Assembly: GCA_021324575.1 (NCBI GenBank)
Contig: JAJPIW010000043.1
Coordinates: 39,693 to 103,692, forward strand
Direction of reading: 5' to 3'
Source of the DNA: Intrasporangiaceae bacterium
GTDB taxonomy: Bacteria > Actinomycetota > Actinomycetes > Actinomycetales > Dermatophilaceae
DNA length: 64,000 nucleotides
Positions 1 to 9,086 of this stretch are shown piece by piece. How positions within the stretch are numbered: position 1 is the first letter of the stretch; every line of letters begins with the position of its first letter. The position numbers and the translations under genes are program-made. Under the pieces are notes generated by a model. It was not told the DNA's origin. It saw nothing but the letters and a program-made list of their open reading frames with translations, and made no database searches.

Positions 1-3000
1 GAAGTGCTCGGGGCTGATCTCGATGATCGCCAGGATGCCGACGCTCTGGCCGACGCCGTCCATGCTCGGCGGCGGGCTGAGGATGTGGGCGTTGAGGATG
101 ATCGCGATCCGCGGGCCGGGCAGCTCGAGCAGGAGCGTCCCGTCCAGGTTGAGGATCGTCCCGCCCTCCATCGTCCCGATGAGGATGCCGACGCCGAAGA
201 CCCAGTTGTCGATCTTGGGTTCCCAGAGCTTGGTGACGCCGTCGGGGGCGACGAGCTTGTGCGGCTGGCCCTCGGACTTCTTCAGCCAGTTGAGGGACGG
301 GTTGCTCGGGCCGGCGATGTCGGCGCGCTTGTAGTGCATCCCGAAGATGCCGCGGAAGCCGAAGATCCCCAGGCCGGAGTTGGCGAGCGGTATGCCGGCC
401 GGCAGGACGATGTTGAGCGAGACGAAGACGCCGGTGGCGGTGCGGCCGTTGATCGGCGCGAACTGGGTGACCTCCAGGGCGGCGGCGACCCGGACCGACA
501 CCGGGCGGATGGTCAGGTCGATCTGGCCGCCGATCGTCTTGTCCCCGTTGGCCGCCGTGCTGATCGACATGTAGCCCGAGCCGACGAGGGCGCCGGGGAT
601 GTCGACGCTCGCGGCGAGGGCGGTGAGCTCGGGCGCGCGCAGGTTGCCGCCGGGGGTGTCGGGCTCGAGGTAGGCGCGCACGCTGGCCCGCTCGATGGAG
701 ACGACACCGAGGTCGATGGCCATCCCGATGTCGACCTCGAGAGTCATCGGGTTGCTCCGCGAGAGGCGCGCGCCGAGGACGCGCAGGATCTGGCCGAGCG
801 GGTCGCCGATGTGCAGCCCGCCGCCGCTCGCCACGTCGATCGTGTAGCCGCGGCTCGCGTCGAAGATCGGCCGGAACGCCCACCGGTCCTGCCCGTCGTC
901 GCGGTTGGTGAGCGACAGGCCGATCGCCTTGTAGCGCACCTTGAGCGGCTTCTCCGGCTTGATCTCCACGAGGTGGTCGAGGATGTCGACGGACCAGTCC
1001 ATCTCGACGTCGATGAGCAGGTTGCCGGTGAAGCCGCCGTCGCGCTGGGTGTGGAAGTACTCGGCGCCGAACAGGATGACCCGCTCGACGGTGAACCACG
1101 GCAGGGCGGCGACGATCGCGGGGACCGCCAGAGCCGCCACCGACAGGGCGGCGTCGACGACGGCACCGTCGCGTCCCTCGGCGAGGTGTTGGGCGGCGTC
1201 CACCGGCGGCGCGGCGGCCAGGAGCGGCCAGAACGACAGGTACGACCCGAGCATGGTGAGCGCGAGGTCCTTGCTGGGCCGGGTCTCCCCCGGCAGCCAG
1301 CCGAAGTGGAAGAGCCCGTCGGTGTCGGCCGGGTCCGCGCCGGCACTCAGCAGGGTGTCGACCCGCCCCGTCGCCGGGTCGGTCTGGACGAGCACCCGGA
1401 ACTTGGTGATCCCGTCGGCCGGGTTGCCGTCCGGCACCGGCTGCCCGTGGTCGAGGCTGCGGCCCTGCGGCAGCGTGGACCCGCTCGACTGGAGCTGGTC
1501 GTGCATGTGCGACTCGGCGACCGTCTGGAAGTCGACCTCCAGGTCCAGCTGGACGGCGATGATCTGGCTGTCGACGACCCGGACGAGCACCTTGACCGAC
1601 CGGAACCAGTCCGGAGGTGGCGAGGTCTCCGGCGGCGGCGGGTCCGGCGGCACGACCGTCACCGTGGTCGTCGAGGGCGGCAGCCGCTTGACCTCGACGG
1701 TGCCGTTCGAGCCACCCACGCCCGCGGCATACGTGAGGGTGGCGAGCCAGTGGTCGCGGTCCGCGGGGGCTGCGTGCGACGGGCCCCAGCCGACCGCGGC
1801 GGCCCAGGCGTTCTGCTCGGTCGTCGTCGGCAGGGTCGGGTCGGCGAGGTCGGGGACGATGCTGATGGTGAACTTGCCGGGGTACTGGCCCTCGATGAGG
1901 CTCTTCACCTTGGTCGCGCGGCGCCAGGCGAGAGAGGTGTTGTAGCGCAGCTGCGGCGGCGTCTCGTAGCTCGCGTCGCCGGTGATGGTGATGGCGGTCC
2001 CGTTCGGCAGGGCGGACAGCTGCGCGTCGTATGCCGTGATCGGGTCGCGGGTGGCGGTAGGGGTCCAGGTGCATGTCGAGGCGCTGACCGCCCGACTCGT
2101 CGACGGGTCGTCGGAGCAGTCGCCGCCGGGGCAGTCGAACTGGAAGAAGTAGCTCAGCGTCGTCGGGCCGGCCGCTCCGGGGATGGCGACGGTGATCGTC
2201 TTGTCGGTCCCACCGGCGACATCGGTCGTGATCTCGGCGGCCGGGCCGAGGGCGCTGCTCCCCGCGCCGGTCCAGACCAGCCGCGGGTTGGCGGGGTTGG
2301 TCGTCAGCCGGACCGCGGTCCCGCCCGCTTCGGCGATGTCGAAGTCGAACCCGGTCTCGGACTCGATCGTCGCGTCGTGCTGGTCGGTGCTCGTCGAGCT
2401 CGTCGTTCCCGGGGTCTGGATCTGTGGGGTCTCGCTGATCCGGGTCACGGCGATGTGCATCTTGGCGACCGGCGTCGTCGGCGAGCCCGAGGTGACCTCG
2501 ATGTCGACCGTCGTCGAACCGCTCGAGCCGAGGTCGACGGCATACTCCTGGTTGACGCCGGTGACGACGGTGCCGTTGACCTTGACGACGCGCGCGTAGG
2601 GAGTGCGCCCGCCACTGACGTCGACGACGAGGGTGGACTGCTGGGGCAGCTGCGCGGTGGCCTGGGTGACGTGGGTCGTCGCGTCGGTCGCGCCGCGGGT
2701 CACGCCGTATGCCGCGCCGTTGGCTCCGATGAACCGCGGCAGGATCCGCAGCTCGCCGCTGCCCTGCTGGACGAGGGCGGCGTCGAAGTCGCCCCAGATC
2801 CCGCTCGTGCGGCCGACCCCGATGAGCAGCTCCTGGGCGCCGCACTCGAAGGCGAGGTTCTTCAGCCCGTCCGGGGCGACGAAGATCCGGACCTCGGGCA
2901 GGTAGAGGCCGGTCCAGTCGTCGCCGATCCCGGTCTTGTCGCGCAGTGCCGGCGGGGTCCAGTCGCCGTCCAGGTCGAGGGTCGCGCTGCGGAAGCCGAT

Positions 3001-3720
3001 CCCGACGACGTGGTCGTCGGCGCCGCCGATGTAGGCGTACGGCGGGTCCATCGAGATCATCTGCGACACCGACGCACTGCCCGGGTCGTCGAGCCCGGAG
3101 ACGCCGGCGGAGACGAACGACAGGACGAGCTGGCTCGGGTCGGGGTTGCCATGGGTGACGCGGAACCGTAGGCGGGGCAACGTGATTGCGACATCGGGGC
3201 GACTGGTGTCGGGCATCAGGACGCCGATCGGCGACACCTTGGCCGGGTGGAGGAACGGCGGGCGGAGCTTCGGCGCGTTCAGGATGAGGTCGAAGGTGAA
3301 GCCGGTCGAGGGGAAGTCGCTCGGGGTGGCGTTCTGCCATTCGGTGAGCACCGCATTTGGGGCACTCGTCCCGGTCGTCAGCTGGGACTGGGCGTCGGCG
3401 ACGATGGCCGACCCCTGACGGGGGACGAACAGCTCGAAGTCGACCGTCGTGTCGCGCAGGTCGAACACCGAGTCGGTCCGCGACGGGTCGTGGGCCGGGG
3501 CCGCCTCGTCCACGCCGCCGGCGACGAGCGTGCCCGACGCAGGCAGCAGGTCCAGCGACCCGTTGACCTCGCAGTGCCCGCGCAAGGTGACGCCGAGCGC
3601 GTCGGTGGACGACTCGAACGTGACAACGCGCAACACGCTGAGCGCTGCATGCGACGGACCCAGGTTCTCCCCCCGGAAGATGTAGGGGAGGACGAGATCG
3701 GCCAGTGCGAGGTTGGCCAT
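1..3720 (-). CDS. Giant protein of unknown function, 5' part only, with an OmpA-like segment
   Basis: An open frame on the minus strand runs from ATG at 3720 off the left edge: about 1240 codons with no stop. A GTG two codons upstream (3726) is an alternative start. The N-terminal half is beta-rich and Thr/Asp-rich. Around residues 560-613 there is an OmpA/MotB-like pattern (ITITGDASYE, then NTSLAWRRATKVKSLIE), followed by a Pro-rich linker (PPDPPPPETSPPPDW). A hydrophobic stretch (AALAVPAIVAALPWF) lies further on. The last visible part (FRGIFGMHYKRAD, GVGILIGTMEGGTILNLDG) recalls the large DUF6603-type actinobacterial proteins, which is a weak recollection. No signal peptide is obvious. Function is unknown; a cell-envelope or secreted-particle role is only a guess. 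A long plus-strand ORF over the same DNA is an antisense artefact. Confidence 0.6.
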   Translation of the reverse strand, partial: MANLALADLVLPYIFRGENLGPSHAALSVLRVVTFESSTDALGVTLRGHCEVNGSLDLLPASGTLVAGGVDEAAPAHDPSRTDSVFDLRDTTVDFELFVPRQGSAIVADAQSQLTTGTSAPNAVLTEWQNATPSDFPSTGFTFDLILNAPKLRPPFLHPAKVSPIGVLMPDTSRPDVAITLPRLRFRVTHGNPDPSQLVLSFVSAGVSGLDDPGSASVSQMISMDPPYAYIGGADDHVVGIGFRSATLDLDGDWTPPALRDKTGIGDDWTGLYLPEVRIFVAPDGLKNLAFECGAQELLIGVGRTSGIWGDFDAALVQQGSGELRILPRFIGANGAAYGVTRGATDATTHVTQATAQLPQQSTLVVDVSGGRTPYARVVKVNGTVVTGVNQEYAVDLGSSGSTTVDIEVTSGSPTTPVAKMHIAVTRISETPQIQTPGTTSSTSTDQHDATIESETGFDFDIAEAGGTAVRLTTNPANPRLVWTGAGSSALGPAAEITTDVAGGTDKTITVAIPGAAGPTTLSYFFQFDCPGGDCSDDPSTSRAVSASTCTWTPTATRDPITAYDAQLSALPNGTAITITGDASYETPPQLRYNTSLAWRRATKVKSLIEGQYPGKFTISIVPDLADPTLPTTTEQNAWAAAVGWGPSHAAPADRDHWLATLTYAAGVGGSNGTVEVKRLPPSTTTVTVVPPDPPPPETSPPPDWFRSVKVLVRVVDSQIIAVQLDLEVDFQTVAESHMHDQLQSSGSTLPQGRSLDHGQPVPDGNPADGITKFRVLVQTDPATGRVDTLLSAGADPADTDGLFHFGWLPGETRPSKDLALTMLGSYLSFWPLLAAAPPVDAAQHLAEGRDGAVVDAALSVAALAVPAIVAALPWFTVERVILFGAEYFHTQRDGGFTGNLLIDVEMDWSVDILDHLVEIKPEKPLKVRYKAIGLSLTNRDDGQDRWAFRPIFDASRGYTIDVASGGGLHIGDPLGQILRVLGARLSRSNPMTLEVDIGMAIDLGVVSIERASVRAYLEPDTPGGNLRAPELTALAASVDIPGALVGSGYMSISTAANGDKTIGGQIDLTIRPVSVRVAAALEVTQFAPINGRTATGVFVSLNIVLPAGIPLANSGLGIFGFRGIFGMHYKRADIAGPSNPSLNWLKKSEGQPHKLVAPDGVTKLWEPKIDNWVFGVGILIGTMEGGTILNLDGTLLLELPGPRIAIILNAHILSPPPSMDGVGQSVGILAIIEISPEHF

Positions 3721-3755
3721 GCTCACGACGGTAGGAACGGCGGGTCGGGGCGACA

Positions 3756-3779
3756 ATGCGCACAATTACCCATGCGCAC
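3756..3779. promoter_or_regulatory. Direct repeat in a divergent promoter region
   Basis: Two copies of ATGCGCAC (3756-3763 and 3772-3779) are separated by 8 bp of AT-rich sequence, between the giant minus-strand gene and the LuxR-type regulator. The 16-bp periodicity and divergent position fit an operator, possibly autoregulatory. This is sequence context only. Confidence 0.3.
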
Positions 3780-3914
3780 CCCGTTATCTCCTCCCGGACG
3801 CACGTATCACCCGAACGCCTGATGCCTCCTCTCCACAAACAGACGGATTCGCGGGCGACTCCTACGCTGTGGAACACAAGTAGGGGCACCGTCACGACCA
3901 TCGAGGGACCTTCG

Positions 3915-4673
3915 ATGACCGGAGCGACACGGATCGTGCTCGATGTGTTGACCGCTGCTGCGGTTTCCTTGGCCGAGGACGGGAATCTCGACGACGTCAT
4001 CGCCGAACGCCTCGGTCAGCGCCTCGCCCTCGACGCGGCGATCGTCGTGCGCGTGCCGCTCGGCGCACCTCCCCGCGTCTCGGCCCACTGGCCGCGGCAC
4101 GACCCCGATGAGCTGCTCGCCCGCCACGTCGAGGTCGTGGCGGCCCGGCTGGCGGCAGAGGTCGCCGAGGACGGGTCTCGCTGTCGGACCGGGACGTGGA
4201 CGGACCGATCGATCCTGTATGCCGTGGTGCGCCCGAGCCTTCGAACCGCCCGACCCGGTTCGTCCGGTTCTTCCAGCGGTCAGGGCGTGACTCGGGTGAT
4301 CGCGCTCCTGCGCCCCACCCCCTTCGGTCCCGACGAGCTCGACCTGTGGGCCGATGCGGCAGAACCCCTCGCGGCACTCTTCCTTCGAGCCGACCGGGAC
4401 GACGCCGACGCCCGGAGCGCTCGGCAGGGTGAGCCGCCGGCCGCTGACCAGTCCGGCATCACCGAGCGGGAGCGCGACGTTCTCGAGCTGCTGGCCCTGG
4501 GGCTCACGGCGATGGCCATCGCCAACCGGCTGCAGGTCTCACCGCGGACCGTCCACCGGCACCTCGACAACGCCTACCGCAAGCTGGGCGTCCACGACCG
4601 GCTGCTCGCCGTCGGGGCCGCCCAACGACACGGCCTGATCTGCGCGCCGGTCCCCGCGGAAGCGCTCGGCTGA
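3915..4673 (+). CDS. LuxR-family transcriptional regulator
   Basis: 252 aa. The C-terminus carries a LuxR/FixJ helix-turn-helix: ITERERDVLELLALGLTAMAIANRLQ, then VSPRTVHRHLDNAYRKLGV. The N-terminal ~170 residues look like a degenerate sensor (GAF-like) domain with no recognisable ligand motif. I chose ATG 3915 because a GAGGGA stretch lies a few bases upstream; the frame is open further upstream to 3756 but that part reads as non-coding and covers the direct repeat. It is divergent from the giant gene and may control it. No receiver domain is present, so it is not a two-component response regulator. Confidence 0.75.
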   Translation: MTGATRIVLDVLTAAAVSLAEDGNLDDVIAERLGQRLALDAAIVVRVPLGAPPRVSAHWPRHDPDELLARHVEVVAARLAAEVAEDGSRCRTGTWTDRSILYAVVRPSLRTARPGSSGSSSGQGVTRVIALLRPTPFGPDELDLWADAAEPLAALFLRADRDDADARSARQGEPPAADQSGITERERDVLELLALGLTAMAIANRLQVSPRTVHRHLDNAYRKLGVHDRLLAVGAAQRHGLICAPVPAEALG

Positions 4674-4789
4674 CAGCGTCCCAGAGCGGCGATGAGGAGG
4701 AGGCCTGCGCCGGCGGGCGACCGCCCTCGGCGTGCGTGTCGGCGACCCCGGTCAGTCAGGTCACACGACTGAGGTCCGGGCACGCATGA

Positions 4790-4833
4790 AGGTCCTTGGG
4801 AACGGGATCCCTGAACCACGTCTCCAAGGACCT
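4790..4833. terminator. Inverted repeat between convergent genes
   Basis: Arms AGGTCCTTGG (4790-4799) and CCAAGGACCT (4824-4833) are perfect complements and enclose a smaller GGGATCCC palindrome. It lies between the LuxR gene and the convergent propeller gene, so a bidirectional terminator is likely. There is no clear U-tract. Confidence 0.45.
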
Positions 4834-4924
4834 CGTTTGACACCGGGCCTTGTGGCCGCCGGTGCGGCTAGAGCGTGGACAGGGCAGGGCGTGCGGGATC
4901 CGACAGAGCACCCGGCATACGCCG

Positions 4925-6019
4925 TCAGTGACGAGGTGTCGTGAGCCGGGCCAGGCGACCCTCCTCACCGGAGGCGAAACAGGCTCCGTCCGATGCGCAC
5001 TCGACCGCGTCGTACGAGCCGTCGTCGAAGCCGGCATACGTCCGGCCACCGTCCCAGCTCACATCGGAACCGGTCGGGCCCACGGCGAGAACCCCGCCGG
5101 GCCCGCGGGTCAGCCAGGTCGACCCGGACCGGTAGCCGCGCAAGCCGGTCCCGGCGTGCCAGGTGCGGCCGTTGTCACGGGTCCAGGCCGCGTTGGACAC
5201 GGAAGCGGTCGGCGCGGTGTAGTCCCCACCGACCGCCACGCCGCCCCCGCCGTGACCGAACGACAGCGAGAAGACCCCGCCGGCCGCCGCCCCGGCGACC
5301 GGCGAGCTCAGAACAGACCAAGAGCGACCGCCGTTGGTGCTCTTGAAGATTCGCGCCGGGTCCACCCCGCCGCTGGCGATGAAAAGGTCGCCTCGGTCGT
5401 TGCTCTGGATGCAGGTCCCGCTCGCGGCGAAGGCGAACTCACCGGCGAGGGCGGCCGGCATACCGGCACTGGGCATCGTGGTCCAGGAGTGCCCGCCGTC
5501 GGTCGTGCGGATCACCCGGAACTTCCCGTCGACCGGGTCGGACAGCACGTAGCCGACCCTCTTGCTCGTGAACGTCATGCAGTCGTAGAACGCGGCCGGG
5601 TCGGTGTTCTGCAGGCTCTTGGTCCACGTCCGGCCGCCGTTGTCGGTGACGTAGGCGCGGAAGGCGTCGGGGGTGTCGCCGATCGAGACGGCGACGGCGT
5701 GCCGGGCGCTCGACGCGTACAGGCTGCGGAACTGCAGGTCACCGGTGCCGGCCGGCCCGATCGACTGCACGGTGCGACCGCCGTCGGTCGACCGAAGCAC
5801 CGTCCCCTCACTGCCGCTCGCCCAGACCACCTTCGCCGACACCGGCGACAGGCCGCGCAGCCGAGCCGTCGACGTCGGGGTGTCCAGCAGGCGCCACGAG
5901 AGCGTCGGCGCGTGGGGCCGAGTCGAGTGGCTACCCATCGCGGTGGCCGGGGTGCTGGCCAGGGCCGCTGCGGTGACGGTCAGGGTGAGGGCGGCCGCGA
6001 ACCGAGGCAGAAGGGTCAT
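4925..6019 (-). CDS. Secreted beta-propeller protein with Asp-box repeats
   Basis: 364 aa. An N-terminal signal peptide (MTLLPRFAAALTLTVTAAALA) ends near an A-x-A site at about residues 21-28. The mature protein has repeated Asp-box motifs of the S/T-x-D/N-x-G-x-T/S-W type: STDGGRTV, TDNGGRTWT, TTDGGHSWT, STNGGRSWS, TRDNGRTWH and SWDGGRTY. These are characteristic of BNR/sialidase-like or YCF48-like propellers. Catalytic sialidase residues are not evident, so it is more likely a binding or assembly protein than a glycosidase. It is often annotated as an oxidoreductase without good reason. It stands alone, convergent with the LuxR gene. Confidence 0.75.
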   Translation of the reverse strand: MTLLPRFAAALTLTVTAAALASTPATAMGSHSTRPHAPTLSWRLLDTPTSTARLRGLSPVSAKVVWASGSEGTVLRSTDGGRTVQSIGPAGTGDLQFRSLYASSARHAVAVSIGDTPDAFRAYVTDNGGRTWTKSLQNTDPAAFYDCMTFTSKRVGYVLSDPVDGKFRVIRTTDGGHSWTTMPSAGMPAALAGEFAFAASGTCIQSNDRGDLFIASGGVDPARIFKSTNGGRSWSVLSSPVAGAAAGGVFSLSFGHGGGGVAVGGDYTAPTASVSNAAWTRDNGRTWHAGTGLRGYRSGSTWLTRGPGGVLAVGPTGSDVSWDGGRTYAGFDDGSYDAVECASDGACFASGEEGRLARLTTPRH

Positions 6020-6074
6020 ACCAGCAACCTGCCACGGCTTCGGCAGTCACGCCACCCTTGCCGCCCACTCCGGG

Positions 6075-9000
6075 TCAGGCGCGCGCCAGGGCCACCAGCG
6101 CCTCGGTGAAGCACTCCGCCGGCGGGTTCACCAGGCCGGCGCCCACCTGCCCGGTGCCCGCGACCCGCCCGGCCATCCCCGTGTTGATCTGCGGGAGGAT
6201 GCCGGTGCGCGCGACCTTGACGACGTCGATTCCCGTTGGGGTTCCACGGAACTCGAGGATCGGGATCTGGTATGCCGGGTGCTCGCCCTCGGTGATCTCG
6301 TACATCGTCCGGGTGGCTCGGAGTGCGAACGGGACATCGCCACCGACGAACTTGACGATCGCCGGGGCTGCAGCCATGGCCACGCCCCCGATGCCGCCGG
6401 TCTCGGTGATCGCCGAGTCCCCGATGTCGGGGTTGGCATCGTCGGGACCATAGCTTCCGAGGAAGAGACCTTCGGGGGTGTTGGCGGGGCCGGTGAACCA
6501 CTGGTCGCCAGTACCGGACACCCGGATCCCGAAGTCGGTGCCGTTGCGGGCCATCGTCGTGACGATGCTGCTGCCCGGTATGCCGTGCGCCGCCAACGTC
6601 GCGAGCTTGCAGGCCGGCATACCGAGGTTGAGGAAGAAGTGCTCGTTGGCGCCGGAGAACCGGACTGCCTCGGCGATGTCGGTCGAGGACCCGTCGGCGG
6701 TGATCAGGGTGGGCAGCAGCTCGCGGAGCAGCATGAGCGAGCCCGCCCGGTTGCGGTTGTGGCCCTCGTCGCCCATCTGGAGCATCTGGGCGATGATCGC
6801 CTTGATGTCGATCCCGCCGGCCGCGCGGACCGCCTGCTGGAGCAGCGGCCCGAGGACCGAGTTCATCCAGTGCAGCCGGTAGATGACCTCGGGGCCGTAG
6901 GCGCCGTACCGGAGCACCTTGCCGAGCCCCTCGTTGAGCGAGCACCAGGACCGGTTGTCGTGGACCGGGTCGTGCAGCTCATAGACCCACATGCTCGGGC
7001 TGATCACCCCGGCCATCGGGCCGACCGCGTCACGGTGGTGGCACGGCTCCAGGGTGATTCCATCGCCGCTCGCCAGGGCCGCCTCGGCGGCCTCGGGGGT
7101 GTCGGCGAGACCCTCGAACAGGATGGCGCCGATGAGCGCCCCACGGAGCGGTCCGGATGCTCGCTCCCACTCGATCGGCGGGCCGGCGTGGAGGAACGTC
7201 CCACGCTCCAGGCCCAGCGCCTCACGCGCCGGTCGCACGTCGACCAGGTCGGCGCCGGCGGCCGTCATCCGTTGCAGGGCAAGGGCATTGGCGTCCCCGC
7301 GCCGCCCGTCGGCCATGACCGTGACGATGTCGCGCGGGTCGACCCCGGCCAGCGGCGGCTGCCAGTCCGCCTCGACGACGGTCACCGCCTGGGCCCGCAG
7401 CGCGTCGGCGAAGACCGACACACCCGCCGACCCCACGACCGGCTCATTGACCAGCAGCCCCCGCAACCCGGCCCGGCCCGTCACTGCCTGACCCAATTGT
7501 TCCGGTAGTGACGGAGACGGGCTGGTGACTACCGGAACAATTGGGTCAGTTGGTGACAGATGGCCGAGGTGGGCCAGGGCGGCTCGGGTGGCTTCGCCGT
7601 TGGAGAGATACACGCCGGCCCCGGCCGCAGCGAGCGCCGCGGCGGACCGGTCGAGGTCCTGTGGGTCGGCGGCGGTGCCGGTGAGCGAGACGACGACCGG
7701 CAGGTCGCGTCCCGCGGTCCGGGCCGTATGCCGCGCGGCGCGGATCGCCTCGCCCAGCTCGGGCGCCGGGTCGGGGTGGGCGCCGTGACCGAGGACGAGG
7801 TCCAGGAGGAGCACGCCACAGGTCGCGTCGGCGGCCTCGGCCGCGATCCGCTCCAGGCGCAGCGACGGGTCGATCATCGGGTGCGCGCGGCCACGGGTCA
7901 GGGTGTCGTCGCCGAAGTCGATGACGACGTGACCGGGGTCGCGCAGGTCGGGCCCGAGGGCCAGGTCGGGCGACAGCGGGATGTTGGAGCGGATCCCGCC
8001 CAAGCCCGGGGCCGCGACGAGCATCGCCTCGTCCGCGAGCGTCCCGCCACAGAACAGACCACGCAGCGACCCACCCGTTGTGAGCGACGTCGGGGCCGGC
8101 TCGAGCAGGGGGTCCCAGTGCGGCCACCGGCTCCCCGTTGCGTCTGCGGATCTGAGGGCGCTAACCCCCAACGACGCAGACGCAAGGAAGGCCTCGACGG
8201 CGGCGGTGAGGTCCGGCCGGCCAGGCCCGAGCGTTGCCCAGTGCACCGGCTTCCCCAGCCCTGCGGCATACGCCTCGAGCTCGGCAAGCACCTCGGGGGC
8301 CGGCGGCTTGGACACGACGAGGATCGCCTCGGTCTCCGGGTCGGTGGCGAGGGCGGCGAGCGCCTGCCGGGTCGACCGGCCCGCAACCGCAGAGGACAGA
8401 TCACGACCGCCGACCCCCAGACAGTGGCTGATCCCGACGCCCGCCGCATCGAGTAGCGACATCACCTGCTGGGCACCGGTACCCGACGCCGCGACCAGAC
8501 CGACCGGCCCCCGACGGACCGCGTTGGCAAAGCCGAGCGCCACTCCCCCGACGACCGCCGTCCCGCAGTCCGGACCCATGACCAGCACGCCCGCGGCCGC
8601 AGCCGCGTCCTTGAGCAGCACCTCGTCCTCGACGGACACGTTGTCCGAGAACACCATGACCGACGCGCCCGCGGTGATCGCGTCGAGCGCCTCGGCCGTG
8701 GCGTGCAGGCCCGGCACCGAGACGAAGCCCAGCGTCCCCGTCGACCCGAGAGCCCCACCGAGCGTGCGCGGCGCCGGCACTGCCCCGAACCCCGACGCCG
8801 ACTGCCGACCCGCCGAAGCGAGTGCGAGCAGCGCCTCCTCGGCCGCCTGTACGCCCGCGGCGACGGCCTCCTGGTCGGTCCCGCGGATCGCGATGACGAC
8901 GTCGTTGCCGCCGGTTCCGGACGGGATCTCGAAGCCCATGCCGTGCAGCACCTCGAGGTTGAGCTCGGTCGCCATGGCGACCTGGGCCTGGCTCACCCCG

Positions 9001-9086
9001 TCGACGCCGGCCACCTGGCGGGACACCTGCATGAGCGTCACCGAGTCGTAGTAGGCGCCGCTCCGGACGGTCACGTGGTCAGGCAC
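6075..9086 (-). CDS. fdrA: FdrA-YlbE (AllF-AllG) fusion, acylurea carbamoyltransferase subunit
   Basis: 1003 aa from GTG 9086, chosen because homology to FdrA begins at once (VRSGAYYDSVTLM). Residues 1 to ~510 match FdrA, a succinyl-CoA-synthetase-like protein (GPDCGTAVVGGVALGFAN, then ASGTGAQQVMSLLDAAGVG). Residues ~535-1003 match YlbE/DUF1116 (WERASGPLRGALIGAILFEG, QMGDEGHNRNRAGS, FFLNLGMPACKLA). In E. coli these are separate genes; with YlbF/AllH they form the oxamate (oxalurate) carbamoyltransferase, which converts an acylurea plus phosphate to an amide and carbamoyl phosphate. The fusion length (about 555 + 420) fits. Translation is coupled to the upstream DUF2877 gene by an 8-bp overlap. 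Two palindromic repeats lie in frame, one at the fusion joint (residues ~512-533) and one at ~300-316. Substrate is inferred, see findings. Confidence 0.85.
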   Translation of the reverse strand: MPDHVTVRSGAYYDSVTLMQVSRQVAGVDGVSQAQVAMATELNLEVLHGMGFEIPSGTGGNDVVIAIRGTDQEAVAAGVQAAEEALLALASAGRQSASGFGAVPAPRTLGGALGSTGTLGFVSVPGLHATAEALDAITAGASVMVFSDNVSVEDEVLLKDAAAAAGVLVMGPDCGTAVVGGVALGFANAVRRGPVGLVAASGTGAQQVMSLLDAAGVGISHCLGVGGRDLSSAVAGRSTRQALAALATDPETEAILVVSKPPAPEVLAELEAYAAGLGKPVHWATLGPGRPDLTAAVEAFLASASLGVSALRSADATGSRWPHWDPLLEPAPTSLTTGGSLRGLFCGGTLADEAMLVAAPGLGGIRSNIPLSPDLALGPDLRDPGHVVIDFGDDTLTRGRAHPMIDPSLRLERIAAEAADATCGVLLLDLVLGHGAHPDPAPELGEAIRAARHTARTAGRDLPVVVSLTGTAADPQDLDRSAAALAAAGAGVYLSNGEATRAALAHLGHLSPTDPIVPVVTSPSPSLPEQLGQAVTGRAGLRGLLVNEPVVGSAGVSVFADALRAQAVTVVEADWQPPLAGVDPRDIVTVMADGRRGDANALALQRMTAAGADLVDVRPAREALGLERGTFLHAGPPIEWERASGPLRGALIGAILFEGLADTPEAAEAALASGDGITLEPCHHRDAVGPMAGVISPSMWVYELHDPVHDNRSWCSLNEGLGKVLRYGAYGPEVIYRLHWMNSVLGPLLQQAVRAAGGIDIKAIIAQMLQMGDEGHNRNRAGSLMLLRELLPTLITADGSSTDIAEAVRFSGANEHFFLNLGMPACKLATLAAHGIPGSSIVTTMARNGTDFGIRVSGTGDQWFTGPANTPEGLFLGSYGPDDANPDIGDSAITETGGIGGVAMAAAPAIVKFVGGDVPFALRATRTMYEITEGEHPAYQIPILEFRGTPTGIDVVKVARTGILPQINTGMAGRVAGTGQVGAGLVNPPAECFTEALVALARA
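7488..7549. repeat. 22-bp perfect inverted repeat inside the fdrA-ylbE joint
   Basis: Left arm 7488-7509 (begins CTGACCCAATTG) and right arm 7528-7549 are exact reverse complements, with an 18-bp spacer. The element is in frame and encodes the Pro/Ser-rich linker between the FdrA and YlbE halves (PIVPVVTSPSPSLPEQ). It is more AT-rich than the surrounding gene. No second copy was seen in the window. Confidence 0.8.
8138..8185. repeat. Palindromic REP-like element, copy 1 (within fdrA)
   Basis: 48 bp with 11-bp perfect arms TTGCGTCTGCG (8138-8148) and CGCAGACGCAA (8175-8185). It is carried in frame within the FdrA half, encoding part of the linker [11 protein letters not shown]. The inner sequence contains a further G-rich/C-rich pair. 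Related copies are at 14188, 30764 and 43719. Confidence 0.85.

Noticed and set aside
4..3171. A 1055-codon plus-strand frame
   Set aside because: Its composition (Arg/Asp/Gly-rich, no domains) is that of an antisense shadow. The minus-strand frame gives a coherent protein with an OmpA-like motif.
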